Origin: Paraburkholderia sp. BL23I1N1
Lineage (GTDB): Bacteria > Pseudomonadota > Gammaproteobacteria > Burkholderiales > Burkholderiaceae
Assembly (NCBI RefSeq): GCF_003610295.1
Contig: NZ_RAPV01000002.1
Span: forward strand, 1,240,001 to 1,304,000
Reading direction: 5' to 3'
DNA: 64,000 nt
This document shows positions 7,859 through 16,496 of this stretch, piece after piece. Positions within the stretch are counted from its first letter, which is position 1, and every line of letters starts with the position of its first letter. The position numbers were made by a program, and so were the translations under genes. The notes below the pieces were generated by a model. The model had not been told where the DNA came from and searched no databases. It saw only the letters and a list, made by a program, of their open reading frames with translations.

Positions 7859-10093
7859 ATGGCAATCAACTTCGAAAACCGCTACACCGACGTGTCCGCA
7901 GCCGACGAGCTGCATCTGTCGGACTATCTGCGCACGATCGTGAGGGGTTGGCGCACGATCGCGGTGGTGACCCTGATCGCGCTCGCGCTGGGGTGCGCGT
8001 ACGCGTTTCTCGCTCCGCCGACGTATCGCGCAGATGTGCTGTTCCACGTCGAGGACAAAACGGCTAATGCCAATGCGAACGGCAAGGATTCCTTGCCGCC
8101 GCTCACCGGCATGTTCGACACCAAGCCCTCCACGGCGGCAGAGATCGAGTTGCTGAAGTCGCGTCTCGTCACGGAGGAAACGGTCAAGAAGCTGCACCTC
8201 GACATTTCGGCTGCGCCGCGCACCTTGCCGTTCATCGGCGGCATGATCGCGGGGTTGGTGAACGGGCAATGGGGCTTCAAGTTGCCGTCGTTCATCAATC
8301 TGTCGGGCTACGCATGGGGTAACGAGAGCATTGCGGTGTCGCGTTTCGACACGTCGCAGGAACTCTACGACACGAGCTTCACGCTGATTGCGGGCGAGGG
8401 TGGGTCGTACGTGCTGCGCGACAAGAACGGTATCGCGATTCTCTCCGGCCATGTCGGCGAGACCGTGGAAACCGACACGGCCGACGGTCCGATCGCGTTG
8501 CATGTGGATAAGCTGACCGGTGCGGCCGGCTCGCGTTTCGAGTTGCAGCGCGCCTCGACGCTGGGGACGGTGGAGCGCTTGCAAAAGGCCCTGGTGGTCG
8601 CCGAAACCACGTTGCAGTCCGGCGTGATTCGCACGAGTCTCGAAGGTGGCGACCCCGCGCTGACCGCGGCGATCGTCAACAGCATGGCGCGCGAATTCGT
8701 GCGTCAGGATGTGGAGAGCCGTTCAACCGAAGCGGAGCACATGCTGGCCTTCCTCGATCAGCAACTGCCCGGCTTGCGCAAGGAACTCGACGACGCCGAG
8801 CAACGCTATAACAAGTTCCGCAACCAGCACGGCACGGTCGATCTCGGTGAAGAAAGCCGCCTGCTGCTGCAACAGGTGGTCGACAACAAGACCAAGCTGC
8901 TCGATCTGCAGCAGCAACGCGCGGAGATGTCGCAGCGCTTCACGGCGAATCACCCGGCAGTGGCTGCGCTCGACGCGCAGATCGCCGCCTTGCAGAACGC
9001 GGCGGCCAGCATGAACCGCAGCGTTGCCGTGATGCCGGATACCGAGCAGACCGCATTGCGCCTGTTGCGCGACGTGCACGTCGACACGGAGCTCTATACC
9101 AATCTGTTGAATAGCGCGCAGCAACTGCGGGTGGCGAAAGCCGGCCAGGTGGGCAACGTGCGCGTGGTGGACTTCGCCGAAACGCCTGATGATCCGGTGC
9201 GTCCGAAGCGCGTGCTGGCGATCCTGATCGCGCTTGGCGGCGGCTTGGTGATCGGCATCATGCTGACCTTCTTCAAGCGCGCGATGTACGGCGGCGTGGA
9301 ACGTCCGGACGAACTCGAAGCGGTGCTCGGCGTGCCGGTGTTCGCGATCGTGCCGCGCAGCCAGACGCAGTTGCGCTTGCAGGAAAACGTCATGCTGCGC
9401 CGTCGCGGGCTTCACGTGCTCGCGCAGCAGGCGCCGGAAGACATCGCGGTGGAAGGCGTGCGCAATCTGCGGACCTCGCTGCAGTTGTCGCTCGATCACG
9501 CCGAGAACAACGTCGTGATGATCACGGGTTCGCGTCCCGACACCGGCAAGTCGTTCCTGTCGGTGAATCTGGCGGCACTGGTGGCATCGGCGAACAAGCG
9601 GGTGCTGATTATCGACGGCGACATGCGGCGCGGCGATGTCCATTCGCATTTCGGCATCGGCCATCAGCCGGGGCTCTCGGACGTGCTGAGCGGCGGCGAT
9701 CTCGCGTCGATGATCCAGCGCGACGTGCTGCCCGGACTCGACGTGCTCGCCAAGGGCACGCTGCCCTCGCATCCGTCCGAATTGCTGATGAGCAAGCGCT
9801 TCGAAACGATGCTCGACGAGTTGAAATCGCACTACGACATCGTGATCGTCGACACGCCGCCGGTGCTGGCCGTGACCGACTCGACGGTGATCGGCAAGTA
9901 CGCGGGCACGACGCTGCTGGTGGTGCGCCACGGCCGCCATCCGCTGAACGAAATCGCCGAGACGGCCAAGCGCCTGTTCAACGGCGGCGTATCGCTCAGA
10001 GGCGTGTTGCTCACCGATGTGCCTCAGGAAGGGGCATTCCTCGGTTCCGGCTATCAAGGCGGTTATTACGGATACGACAGCATCGCCGGCTGA
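7859..10093 (+). CDS. wzc: Polysaccharide co-polymerase / tyrosine autokinase (Wzc/BceF)
   Basis: This inner-membrane BY-kinase of about 744 residues controls chain length and export. The N-terminal Wzz domain has a membrane helix (IAVVTLIALALGCAYAFL, about residues 35-52) and a second near residue 455 (VLAILIALGGGLVIGIM), with a coiled-coil-rich periplasmic part between them. The cytoplasmic kinase shows Walker A GSRPDTGKS (about residue 560), Walker A' VLIIDGDMRRGD and Walker B IVIVDTPP. The C-terminus has a Tyr cluster (GYQGGYYGYD), the autophosphorylation site in this family. The start is uncertain: GTG 7850 and ATG 7859 are in the same frame and neither has a strong ribosome site. It pairs with wza. 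Confidence 0.92.
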   Translation: MAINFENRYTDVSAADELHLSDYLRTIVRGWRTIAVVTLIALALGCAYAFLAPPTYRADVLFHVEDKTANANANGKDSLPPLTGMFDTKPSTAAEIELLKSRLVTEETVKKLHLDISAAPRTLPFIGGMIAGLVNGQWGFKLPSFINLSGYAWGNESIAVSRFDTSQELYDTSFTLIAGEGGSYVLRDKNGIAILSGHVGETVETDTADGPIALHVDKLTGAAGSRFELQRASTLGTVERLQKALVVAETTLQSGVIRTSLEGGDPALTAAIVNSMAREFVRQDVESRSTEAEHMLAFLDQQLPGLRKELDDAEQRYNKFRNQHGTVDLGEESRLLLQQVVDNKTKLLDLQQQRAEMSQRFTANHPAVAALDAQIAALQNAAASMNRSVAVMPDTEQTALRLLRDVHVDTELYTNLLNSAQQLRVAKAGQVGNVRVVDFAETPDDPVRPKRVLAILIALGGGLVIGIMLTFFKRAMYGGVERPDELEAVLGVPVFAIVPRSQTQLRLQENVMLRRRGLHVLAQQAPEDIAVEGVRNLRTSLQLSLDHAENNVVMITGSRPDTGKSFLSVNLAALVASANKRVLIIDGDMRRGDVHSHFGIGHQPGLSDVLSGGDLASMIQRDVLPGLDVLAKGTLPSHPSELLMSKRFETMLDELKSHYDIVIVDTPPVLAVTDSTVIGKYAGTTLLVVRHGRHPLNEIAETAKRLFNGGVSLRGVLLTDVPQEGAFLGSGYQGGYYGYDSIAG

Positions 10094-10118
10094 GGGATGA
10101 GGGATGAGGGCTGAGGAT
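10091..10118. repeat. 7-bp tandem repeat, four units, starting at the wzc stop codon
   Basis: The wzc stop codon TGA begins four 7-base units: TGAGGGA, TGAGGGA, TGAGGGC and TGAGGAT. Because 7 is not a multiple of 3 the units place TGA in all three frames. It resembles the repeat after wza in being anchored on the stop codon. Confidence 0.75.
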
Positions 10119-10203
10119 TGCGAGGCGGCGGCTCCGTCACGGGGCCGGTCGCCCGATCATGCCGGGGCACCGGCATCGAAAAGTTCAACGAGAGGAGAGC
10201 TTC

Positions 10204-11322
10204 ATGAAACGCAAGGTCGCGCTGATCACCGGCATTACTGGACAGGACGGGTCGTATCTTGCCGAGTTGCTGCTCAGTAAGGATTACGACGTGCATGGCA
10301 TCAAACGCCGGTCGTCCCTGTTCAACACAGACCGGATCGATCATCTCTATCGCGACCCGCACGATCCGGACCAGCGACTCTATCTGCATCACGCCGACCT
10401 GACCGACTCAACCAGCATCCTGCGCGTGATTCAGCGCGTGGAGCCCGACGAGATTTACAACCTCGCCGCGCAGAGCCACGTGGCGGTCTCCTTCGAGGAG
10501 CCGGAATACACGGCGAATGCGGATGGTCTCGGCGCCCTGCGGATTCTCGAAGCGATCCGGATTCTCGACCTTCAGGACAAGACCCGCTTTTATCAGGCGT
10601 CCACCTCGGAGCTGTACGGCCTCGTACAACAGGTGCCGCAGTCCGAGACCACGCCGTTCTATCCGCGCAGCCCGTATGCGGTCGCCAAGCTGTTTGCGTA
10701 CTGGACCACGGTCAATTACCGCGAAGCTTATGGGCTCTATGCCTGCAACGGGATTCTGTTCAACCACGAATCGCCGGTGCGCGGCGAGACTTTCGTCACG
10801 CGCAAGATCACGCGCGCCGTGGCGCGTATCGCGGTGGGCATGCAGAAAACCTTGTATCTCGGCAATCTGTCGGCGTTGCGCGACTGGGGTCACGCGCGCG
10901 ACTACGTGGAAATGCAATGGCGCATGCTGCAGCAGGAGCAGCCGGAGGACTACGTCATCGCCACCGGCGTGCAGTACAGCGTGCGTGAGTTCGTTCAGCA
11001 TGCCGCCGCTGAGCTGGGTGTCACGGTGCGCTTCGAAGGCATCGGCGTGGATGAAGTCGGCATCGTTGAGAAGGTGGAAGGGCGCGAGATCAAGATGTCG
11101 CCCGGCGACGTGATCGTGCGGGTCGATCCGCGCTATTTCCGGCCTGCCGAAGTCGAGACGCTGCTGGGCGATCCGTCGAAGGCCCATGCGAAGCTCGGCT
11201 GGAAACCCACCACGTCGTTCGCCTCGCTCGTCAAGGAAATGGTGCGGGCCGACTATCAGATCGCGAGACGTGACGCGCTGGTCACGCTGGCCGGTTTCAC
11301 GGCGCTGGAACATCACGAGTAA
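10204..11322 (+). CDS. gmd: GDP-mannose 4,6-dehydratase
   Basis: This 372-residue cytoplasmic short-chain dehydrogenase-type enzyme converts GDP-D-mannose to GDP-4-keto-6-deoxy-mannose. It starts with the NADP-binding motif [17 protein letters not shown] and GIKRRSS, and carries the catalytic region [11 protein letters not shown] and the [11 protein letters not shown] motif (Tyr and Lys), then [16 protein letters not shown], all diagnostic of Gmd. The ATG at 10204 has AGAGGAGAG upstream; longer in-frame starts lack this. It is followed five bases later by fcl, so the two steps of GDP-fucose synthesis are coupled. The substrate comes from ManC upstream. Confidence 0.95.
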   Translation: MKRKVALITGITGQDGSYLAELLLSKDYDVHGIKRRSSLFNTDRIDHLYRDPHDPDQRLYLHHADLTDSTSILRVIQRVEPDEIYNLAAQSHVAVSFEEPEYTANADGLGALRILEAIRILDLQDKTRFYQASTSELYGLVQQVPQSETTPFYPRSPYAVAKLFAYWTTVNYREAYGLYACNGILFNHESPVRGETFVTRKITRAVARIAVGMQKTLYLGNLSALRDWGHARDYVEMQWRMLQQEQPEDYVIATGVQYSVREFVQHAAAELGVTVRFEGIGVDEVGIVEKVEGREIKMSPGDVIVRVDPRYFRPAEVETLLGDPSKAHAKLGWKPTTSFASLVKEMVRADYQIARRDALVTLAGFTALEHHE

Positions 11323-11327
11323 CGACA

Positions 11328-12284
11328 ATGAATAAGCAAGCACGCATCTTCGTCGCGGGCCACCGCGGCATGGTCGGCTCCTCGCTGGTCCGGCGGCTCA
11401 ATGCCGAGGGTTACCGCAACGTCGTCATGCGTTCGAGGGCGGAGCTCGATCTCACGGATCAGGCTGCCGTGAACGCCTTCTTCGAGCATGAAAAGATCGA
11501 GGTGGTGTTGCTCGCGGCTGCGCGGGTGGGCGGCATTCTGGCCAATGCGTCGCAGCCGGGCGAGTTCATCTATGAAAACCTGACGATCGAAACCAATGTG
11601 ATTCATGCCGCGTACCGCGCGCGGGTGGAACGGCTGGTGTTTTTCGGTTCGTCGTGCATTTATCCGAAGCAATGTCCGCAGCCGATTCGCGAGGAGTATC
11701 TGTTGACCTCGCCGCTCGAACCGACCAACGACGCTTACGCGATCGCCAAGATCGCGGGCCTCAAGCTGTGCGAGGCGTACAACCGTGAATACAACACACA
11801 GTACGTCTCGTTGATGCCGACCAACCTGTACGGCCCCAATGACAACTACGACCTGAACAGCAGCCATGTTTTACCGGCGCTGCTGAGGAAGGCGCACGAA
11901 GCGAAAGTGAACGGCTCCGCGACCCTGACGGTGTGGGGCTCGGGCACGCCGCGCCGCGAGTTTCTGCACGTCGACGATCTCGCCGCGGCGACGCTCTTCG
12001 TGCTCGAGCATAACGTGACAGAAGGCCTGTTCAACGTCGGAGTGGGTGAAGACCTGTCGATTCGCGAGCTGGCCGAATGCATCTGCAAGGTGGCGGGCTT
12101 CGAGGGTGAACTCGTGTTCGACGCGTCCAAACCCGACGGCACGCCGCGCAAGCTGCTCGACGTATCGCGGCTCGCACAAATGGGCTGGCACGCGACCATT
12201 GGCCTCGAAGAGGGCATCGCGTCCACGTATCGTGAATTCGTCGAATTGCACGCCGGCTCGACCGCCGCCGCCATGCAGGCTTAG
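11328..12284 (+). CDS. fcl: GDP-L-fucose synthase
   Basis: This 318-residue epimerase/reductase converts the Gmd product to GDP-L-fucose. The N-terminus is the dinucleotide-binding [17 protein letters not shown], and the catalytic segment is [10 protein letters not shown] with [17 protein letters not shown] (Tyr and Lys), followed by [12 protein letters not shown] and the [18 protein letters not shown] signature. The start codon lies five bases after the gmd stop. With gmd, it implies a fucose-containing polymer. Confidence 0.95.
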   Translation: MNKQARIFVAGHRGMVGSSLVRRLNAEGYRNVVMRSRAELDLTDQAAVNAFFEHEKIEVVLLAAARVGGILANASQPGEFIYENLTIETNVIHAAYRARVERLVFFGSSCIYPKQCPQPIREEYLLTSPLEPTNDAYAIAKIAGLKLCEAYNREYNTQYVSLMPTNLYGPNDNYDLNSSHVLPALLRKAHEAKVNGSATLTVWGSGTPRREFLHVDDLAAATLFVLEHNVTEGLFNVGVGEDLSIRELAECICKVAGFEGELVFDASKPDGTPRKLLDVSRLAQMGWHATIGLEEGIASTYREFVELHAGSTAAAMQA

Positions 12285-12397
12285 GCGCGCACTGAAAGGC
12301 CGTTGAGCGCGGTTTCGGAATTGAGGGGACAGGTGGGCGTTTCGCGAGATTAGCGTGCAACGCCCGCAGGGACGATTATTCGAGGAGTGGCATAAAA

Positions 12398-13540
12398 ATG
12401 ACAGCGTCAGTCACGATCTTCCACAACGTCGTGTGGTCGCGCCACAAGGGTGTCGTGTTCTCCGCTTTGCATAACATTTCGTCATCCGGAGCGATTCGCT
12501 ACTCGATGGTGCAGATCGCGGATACCGAGCACGACCGTGTCGGTTTTTCGGACGTCGATTATTCATACCATCGCTACCCGATGCAGAAGCTGTTCGACGG
12601 TTGCTACGAAGATGTGCCGACGATGAAGATGATCGCGCGGCTCACCTGGGAAGTGTTGCGGACCAAGTCGGATCTGATCGTTCTGCCGGGCTACCACCGT
12701 CCGGAATACTGGGCGATGCTGGCGGCGTGCATCGTGACCGGCAAGCGGCGCGCGGTGTTCTGCGATTCGACCGCGCGCGACCGGCCCAAGAAGCTGCTGA
12801 CGTCGATTCCGAAGCGCGTGTTCTTCTCGCTCTGCGACGGCTATTTCGGTTTCGGCGAGCGCAGCCGCGAGTATCTGCTGTCACTCGGCGCGAAGCGCGA
12901 CAAGATCTTCGTGCCGTGTCAGGCCGCGGCAATGCCTGGATCGTTTTCGCCGGAGCGCGCGCTGGTCGGGCGGGTTGCGGCACGCGCCGGCAATCCTCCA
13001 ATTTTTCTCTACGTCGGCCGTCTTTCGGAAGAGAAGGGCATCGGCACGTTGATCGAAGCGTTCGCGGGTTTGCGGCGCCGTATTCCAGCGGCGAAGCTGC
13101 GCATTGTCGGCACGGGGCCGATGGCGGACATGCTGCATGCGAAGGTGGCCGACCTCGAACTGGGCGACGCGGTGATCTTCGCCGGCAGTTTGCAGGACGA
13201 GCCGCTCACCCGGGAATACTACGGTGCGACCTGCATGGTGCTGCCGAGCTACAGCGAGCCGTGGGGACTCGTTGTCAACGAGGCGCTCGCGCATGGCTGC
13301 CCGGCGGTGGTCAGCGAGAGTTGCGGTTGCGTGCCGGAACTGGTGATCGACGGCGTGAGCGGCTATGCCTTCACGGCGGGCGACGTCGCCGGCTTGCAGC
13401 GCACCATGCTCAAGGCGATAGAGGCGTTCGCCGACGCAGGCCGCACGGCGCGCCGGTGCATGGATGTGATTCGCCGATTCGATCCACCTTCTGCCGCCGC
13501 CAATATCGCTCGTGGCTGCGCGCTGATGCTGAGCGACTGA
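12398..13540 (+). CDS. Glycosyltransferase family 4
   Basis: This 380-residue cytoplasmic enzyme with a GT-B fold probably adds one sugar of the repeat unit. The C-terminal half carries FLYVGRLSEEKGIGTLIEAFAG, the GTGPMADML motif, VIFAGSLQDEPL and the E-x7-E region in YSEPWGLVVNEALAHGCPAVVSESCG. The N-terminal acceptor domain is divergent and gives no substrate clue. The ATG at 12398 has GAGGAGTGG upstream. It lies 113 bases after fcl and 58 bases before the wcaI-like gene. The donor and linkage cannot be read from the sequence. Confidence 0.87.
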   Translation: MTASVTIFHNVVWSRHKGVVFSALHNISSSGAIRYSMVQIADTEHDRVGFSDVDYSYHRYPMQKLFDGCYEDVPTMKMIARLTWEVLRTKSDLIVLPGYHRPEYWAMLAACIVTGKRRAVFCDSTARDRPKKLLTSIPKRVFFSLCDGYFGFGERSREYLLSLGAKRDKIFVPCQAAAMPGSFSPERALVGRVAARAGNPPIFLYVGRLSEEKGIGTLIEAFAGLRRRIPAAKLRIVGTGPMADMLHAKVADLELGDAVIFAGSLQDEPLTREYYGATCMVLPSYSEPWGLVVNEALAHGCPAVVSESCGCVPELVIDGVSGYAFTAGDVAGLQRTMLKAIEAFADAGRTARRCMDVIRRFDPPSAAANIARGCALMLSD

Positions 13541-13598
13541 CGCGCGGCGCGGCCCTGTCGCGCATGCGAAAAAGCTATAACTCGTTCTGGCAGCCACA

Positions 13599-14933
13599 AT
13601 GAAGATCCTCATCTACGGCCTCAATTACGCGCCTGAACTGACGGGAGTGGGGAAGTACACGGCGGAAATGGCTGTGCTTCTGGCCAGCCGTGGCCATGAG
13701 GTTCGCGTCGTGTGCGCGCCGCCTTACTACCCGGAATGGCACGTTGCCGCGGACTATGTGTCCTGGCGGTATCAGCGCGAGATGCGCGACGGCGTGACGA
13801 TCTGGCGCGCGCCGCTGTGGGTGCCCGCGCGCCCCAACGGCCTGAAGCGGATGCTGCATCTGACAAGCTTCGCGGTGAGCTCGTTGCCGCTGCTCGCCCG
13901 GCAGGTGCTATGGCGTCCCGATGCGGCGATGCTGATCGCACCGACCCTGATGTGCGCGCCCGCTACGCTGGCGCTCGCGCGTCTCGCGGGCGCGAGTGCG
14001 TGGGTGCATATCCAGGACTTCGAAGTCGACGCGGCGTTCGATCTGGGTCTTTTGAAAAGTTCGCGCGCAGCCCGCATGGCACGCTGGCTCGAAGGCATGC
14101 TGCTGAGGCGCTTCGATACGGTGTCGTCGATTACGCCGCAGATGAGTTCGCGTGTGGTGCAGAAGGGTGTCGAGCCTGCGCGGGTCGTGTGCCTGCCCAA
14201 TTGGGTCGATGTGTCGAGCATCTTTCCGCTGACGCGTGCGAGCAGTTTCCGGGGTCTGCTGGGCATTCCGGTCGACCAGAAGGTGGTGCTGTACTCGGGC
14301 AACATGGGCGCGAAGCAGGGTATCGAAACGCTCGCCGATGCGGCTGCCTTGCTTGCCGCGCGTGCCGACGTCACCTTCGTTTTCTGCGGCAGCGGCGCCG
14401 CGAAAGAGGGTTTGCTCGAGCGCTGCGCGAGATTGAAGAACTGCGTTTTCATTCCGCTGCAACCGGCGGAACAGCTGAACGAACTGCTCAATCTCGCCGA
14501 CATCCACGTTCTGCCGCAACGCGGCGACGCCGCCGATCTGGTGATGCCGTCGAAACTCACCGGCATGTTTGCCAGCGGGCGCGCCGTGGTGGCCATGGCG
14601 CGGAGCGGCACGGGTCTCTACGACGCCGTGTCGCCGCGCGGCGTGGTCGTGCCGCCGGATAACGTCAAGGCGCTGGCCGCGGCGATCACGATGCTGGCGA
14701 GCGATCCAGAACGGCGCGCGGCGCTTGGCCAGGCCGCGCGCGACTATGCGGAGTTCGCGCTTTCGCCGGAGTCGACGATGGGTACTTTCGAAGAGCGTCT
14801 CGTGACGCTGGTTCGCGAGTCACGTGGCAAGCGCGCGAAAGTGGAGACGCCGTATTTCGGCAGCCCGAGGCCGTCACCCGCTGCGGCCCGGCAGCACAAG
14901 CCGGCTACCACGGAGGAAGCCGCGCCGGATTGA
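13599..14933 (+). CDS. wcaI: WcaI-like glycosyltransferase family 4
   Basis: This 444-residue protein matches the colanic-acid WcaI family throughout. The N-terminus MKILIYGLNYAPELTGVGKY and PPYYPEW is typical, followed by YQREMRDGVTIWRAPLWVP, VHIQDFEVDAAFDLGLL, CLPNWVD, VLYSGNMGAKQG and VMPSKLTGMFASGRAVVA. WcaI is thought to transfer fucose in colanic acid synthesis, in line with the GDP-fucose genes just upstream; transfer of fucose here is inference. The C-terminal 40 residues are a polar extension of low complexity. The gene ends at a hairpin, facing a minus-strand gene. Confidence 0.88.
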   Translation: MKILIYGLNYAPELTGVGKYTAEMAVLLASRGHEVRVVCAPPYYPEWHVAADYVSWRYQREMRDGVTIWRAPLWVPARPNGLKRMLHLTSFAVSSLPLLARQVLWRPDAAMLIAPTLMCAPATLALARLAGASAWVHIQDFEVDAAFDLGLLKSSRAARMARWLEGMLLRRFDTVSSITPQMSSRVVQKGVEPARVVCLPNWVDVSSIFPLTRASSFRGLLGIPVDQKVVLYSGNMGAKQGIETLADAAALLAARADVTFVFCGSGAAKEGLLERCARLKNCVFIPLQPAEQLNELLNLADIHVLPQRGDAADLVMPSKLTGMFASGRAVVAMARSGTGLYDAVSPRGVVVPPDNVKALAAAITMLASDPERRAALGQAARDYAEFALSPESTMGTFEERLVTLVRESRGKRAKVETPYFGSPRPSPAAARQHKPATTEEAAPD

Positions 14934-14946
14934 TCCGGCACGCGGC
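14919..14946. terminator. Hairpin between convergent genes
   Basis: GCCGCGCCGGAT pairs with ATCCGGCACGCGGC across a two-base loop, with a small bulge. It overlaps the wcaI stop and lies just before the end of the minus-strand secreted-protein gene. It lacks a clear T-run, so it may be a weak or bidirectional terminator. Confidence 0.45.
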
Positions 14947-14964
14947 CATTTCATGAATGCAAAC

Positions 14965-15471
14965 TCACCATGGGGACCGGTAGACAGCGTGCTTGCCCGG
15001 ATCGTACGGATCGGCGTACGCGGCTTTCGCCGCGCCTTCTGGCATCAGGCTAGCGGCCGCATTCGGGGCGCCTGGCTGGCCCGCTACGCGTACCTTGCCG
15101 TTGGCAGCGGCAGGCGCCTTGTTGTTGCGCTGGCCTTTGCCCACTGCCGGTTGACCGCCTTGTCCTCCCAACACGGTCATGCGTTGTTCGTCGAGCAGCG
15201 CAGCCTGCTGGGCGTCGGCGGTATTGCCTTGCTGCGCGCCTGGTGTGCCGTATTCGCGTGGGGCGCCGAGCAACTGCGCTTCGCTGTTGCGATGCGCCGC
15301 GCCGGGGTTGGCGCGCGCTGCGGGAGCAGGCGTGCTGTAGCTGGTCGACGCCGTCGCGGCAAGGGCCGGCGCAGCGGGCGCAGGTGCTGCGTTCTGCGCG
15401 AGCGCCGGTGCGGCATACGCGGCGATGGCGAGAAACAGCGAGGTGGTGGTATGCCGGAACGAGATGATCAT
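14965..15471 (-). CDS. Small secreted Ala/Pro-rich protein of unknown function
   Basis: This 168-residue protein begins with a clear signal peptide (MIISFRHTTTSLFLAIAAY then AAPALAQ) and continues as a low-complexity Ala/Pro/Gln/Asn-rich chain. A segment with REYGTPGAQQGN, LLDEQRMTVLGGQGGQ and the tail ADPYDPGKHAVYRSPW are its only distinctive parts. No enzymatic motif is visible. It is oriented against the EPS genes on both sides and shares a divergent promoter region with the acetyltransferase gene. A periplasmic or matrix-associated role is possible but not supported by sequence. Confidence 0.65.
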   Translation of the reverse strand: MIISFRHTTTSLFLAIAAYAAPALAQNAAPAPAAPALAATASTSYSTPAPAARANPGAAHRNSEAQLLGAPREYGTPGAQQGNTADAQQAALLDEQRMTVLGGQGGQPAVGKGQRNNKAPAAANGKVRVAGQPGAPNAAASLMPEGAAKAAYADPYDPGKHAVYRSPW

Positions 15472-15647
15472 CGTGTGCCCCAGGGAGATGCGGTCTCAAT
15501 AGAGCTATCGTGCGCCAACCTGCACGCGCGCAGCCGCCAAAACGCTTGCCCGGACGGCCATGAAGCCGGATTCAGTAAGGAGTCGAAACATAATGTAACC
15601 AGGATGCATGGGTATGTTGAATCCCGTTTGTGGTCCGGAGAAAACTG

Positions 15648-16268
15648 ATGGGTAACGTTGCCGACGATCCGCAAATCGGGCGTGTGCCGCAAGCCGAAGG
15701 CGCTGGCGAGAAAGGCCGCGTCATCGATCTGAGTCTCGCTGGAAAGGGCAACTATCGCGCGAAGCGCGGTGCCCTGATCGAGATCATCTGGTTTGTTGTC
15801 GAGGCTTGCGTGATCAACAACAAGCTGCTCCCTCTCTCGTCGGTTCGGGTTGCGCTATTACGCCTGTTCGGCGCGAAGATCGGTACGGGTTGCCGGTTCG
15901 TGCATCCATTGCGAGTGAAGGCGCCGTGGAATCTGGAGGTGGGCAATCACTGCTGGTTCGGCGTCGACGTCTGGATCTACAACCAGGCGCCGATCCACAT
16001 CGGATCGAATGTGTGCATTTCGCAGGGTACGTTCCTCTGCGCAGGGTCGCACGACATGAGTACCACGATGGATTTGCGCGTGGCGCCGATCGTCATCGAG
16101 GACGGTGTCTGGATCACGTCGAAATGCGTCGTGCAGATGGGTGTGACGGTCGGCCGGTCGGCCGTGGTGACGCCGTTGTCCGTCGTGCATCGTTCGCTCG
16201 ACCCTGAAGGTGTGTACGGCGGCAATCCATGCCGTTTTATCCGGAACCGTTTCGATTCCGTGACCTGA
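15648..16268 (+). CDS. wcaF: WcaF-like sugar O-acetyltransferase
   Basis: This 206-residue acyltransferase of the left-handed beta-helix (hexapeptide) class resembles colanic-acid WcaF. After a helical N-terminus come hexapeptide turns (IGTGCRFVHPLRVKAPWNLEVG, VWIYNQAPIHIGSNVCISQGTFLCAGSHD) with the catalytic His in AGSHD. The C-terminal YGGNPCRFI is typical. It likely acetylates a sugar of the repeat unit with acetyl-CoA. The ATG at 15648 is preferred over the in-frame GTG 15630 because CCGGAG lies 8 bases upstream. It is separated from the previous plus-strand gene by the inverted secreted-protein gene. Confidence 0.87.
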   Translation: MGNVADDPQIGRVPQAEGAGEKGRVIDLSLAGKGNYRAKRGALIEIIWFVVEACVINNKLLPLSSVRVALLRLFGAKIGTGCRFVHPLRVKAPWNLEVGNHCWFGVDVWIYNQAPIHIGSNVCISQGTFLCAGSHDMSTTMDLRVAPIVIEDGVWITSKCVVQMGVTVGRSAVVTPLSVVHRSLDPEGVYGGNPCRFIRNRFDSVT

Positions 16269-16496
16269 AGCACAGATAGATAACCGCAGCGTATTTACGC
16301 TGAGGAGGCCAGTCGTTGACAAGCCGGAATGTCGGCGGCCGCAATGGGATTGTCGGTCGAACCCTTTGATCGACGCCCGCGGCAATGCCGGTGATGTCTT
16401 CGGTAACGACGCGTGCGTGGTTTGCTTGCCAGCCCCGGTTGGATGAGTAGCCGGATTGACGCACTCAGAACTGCATGAGGAAAATGGGGAGTAGGG

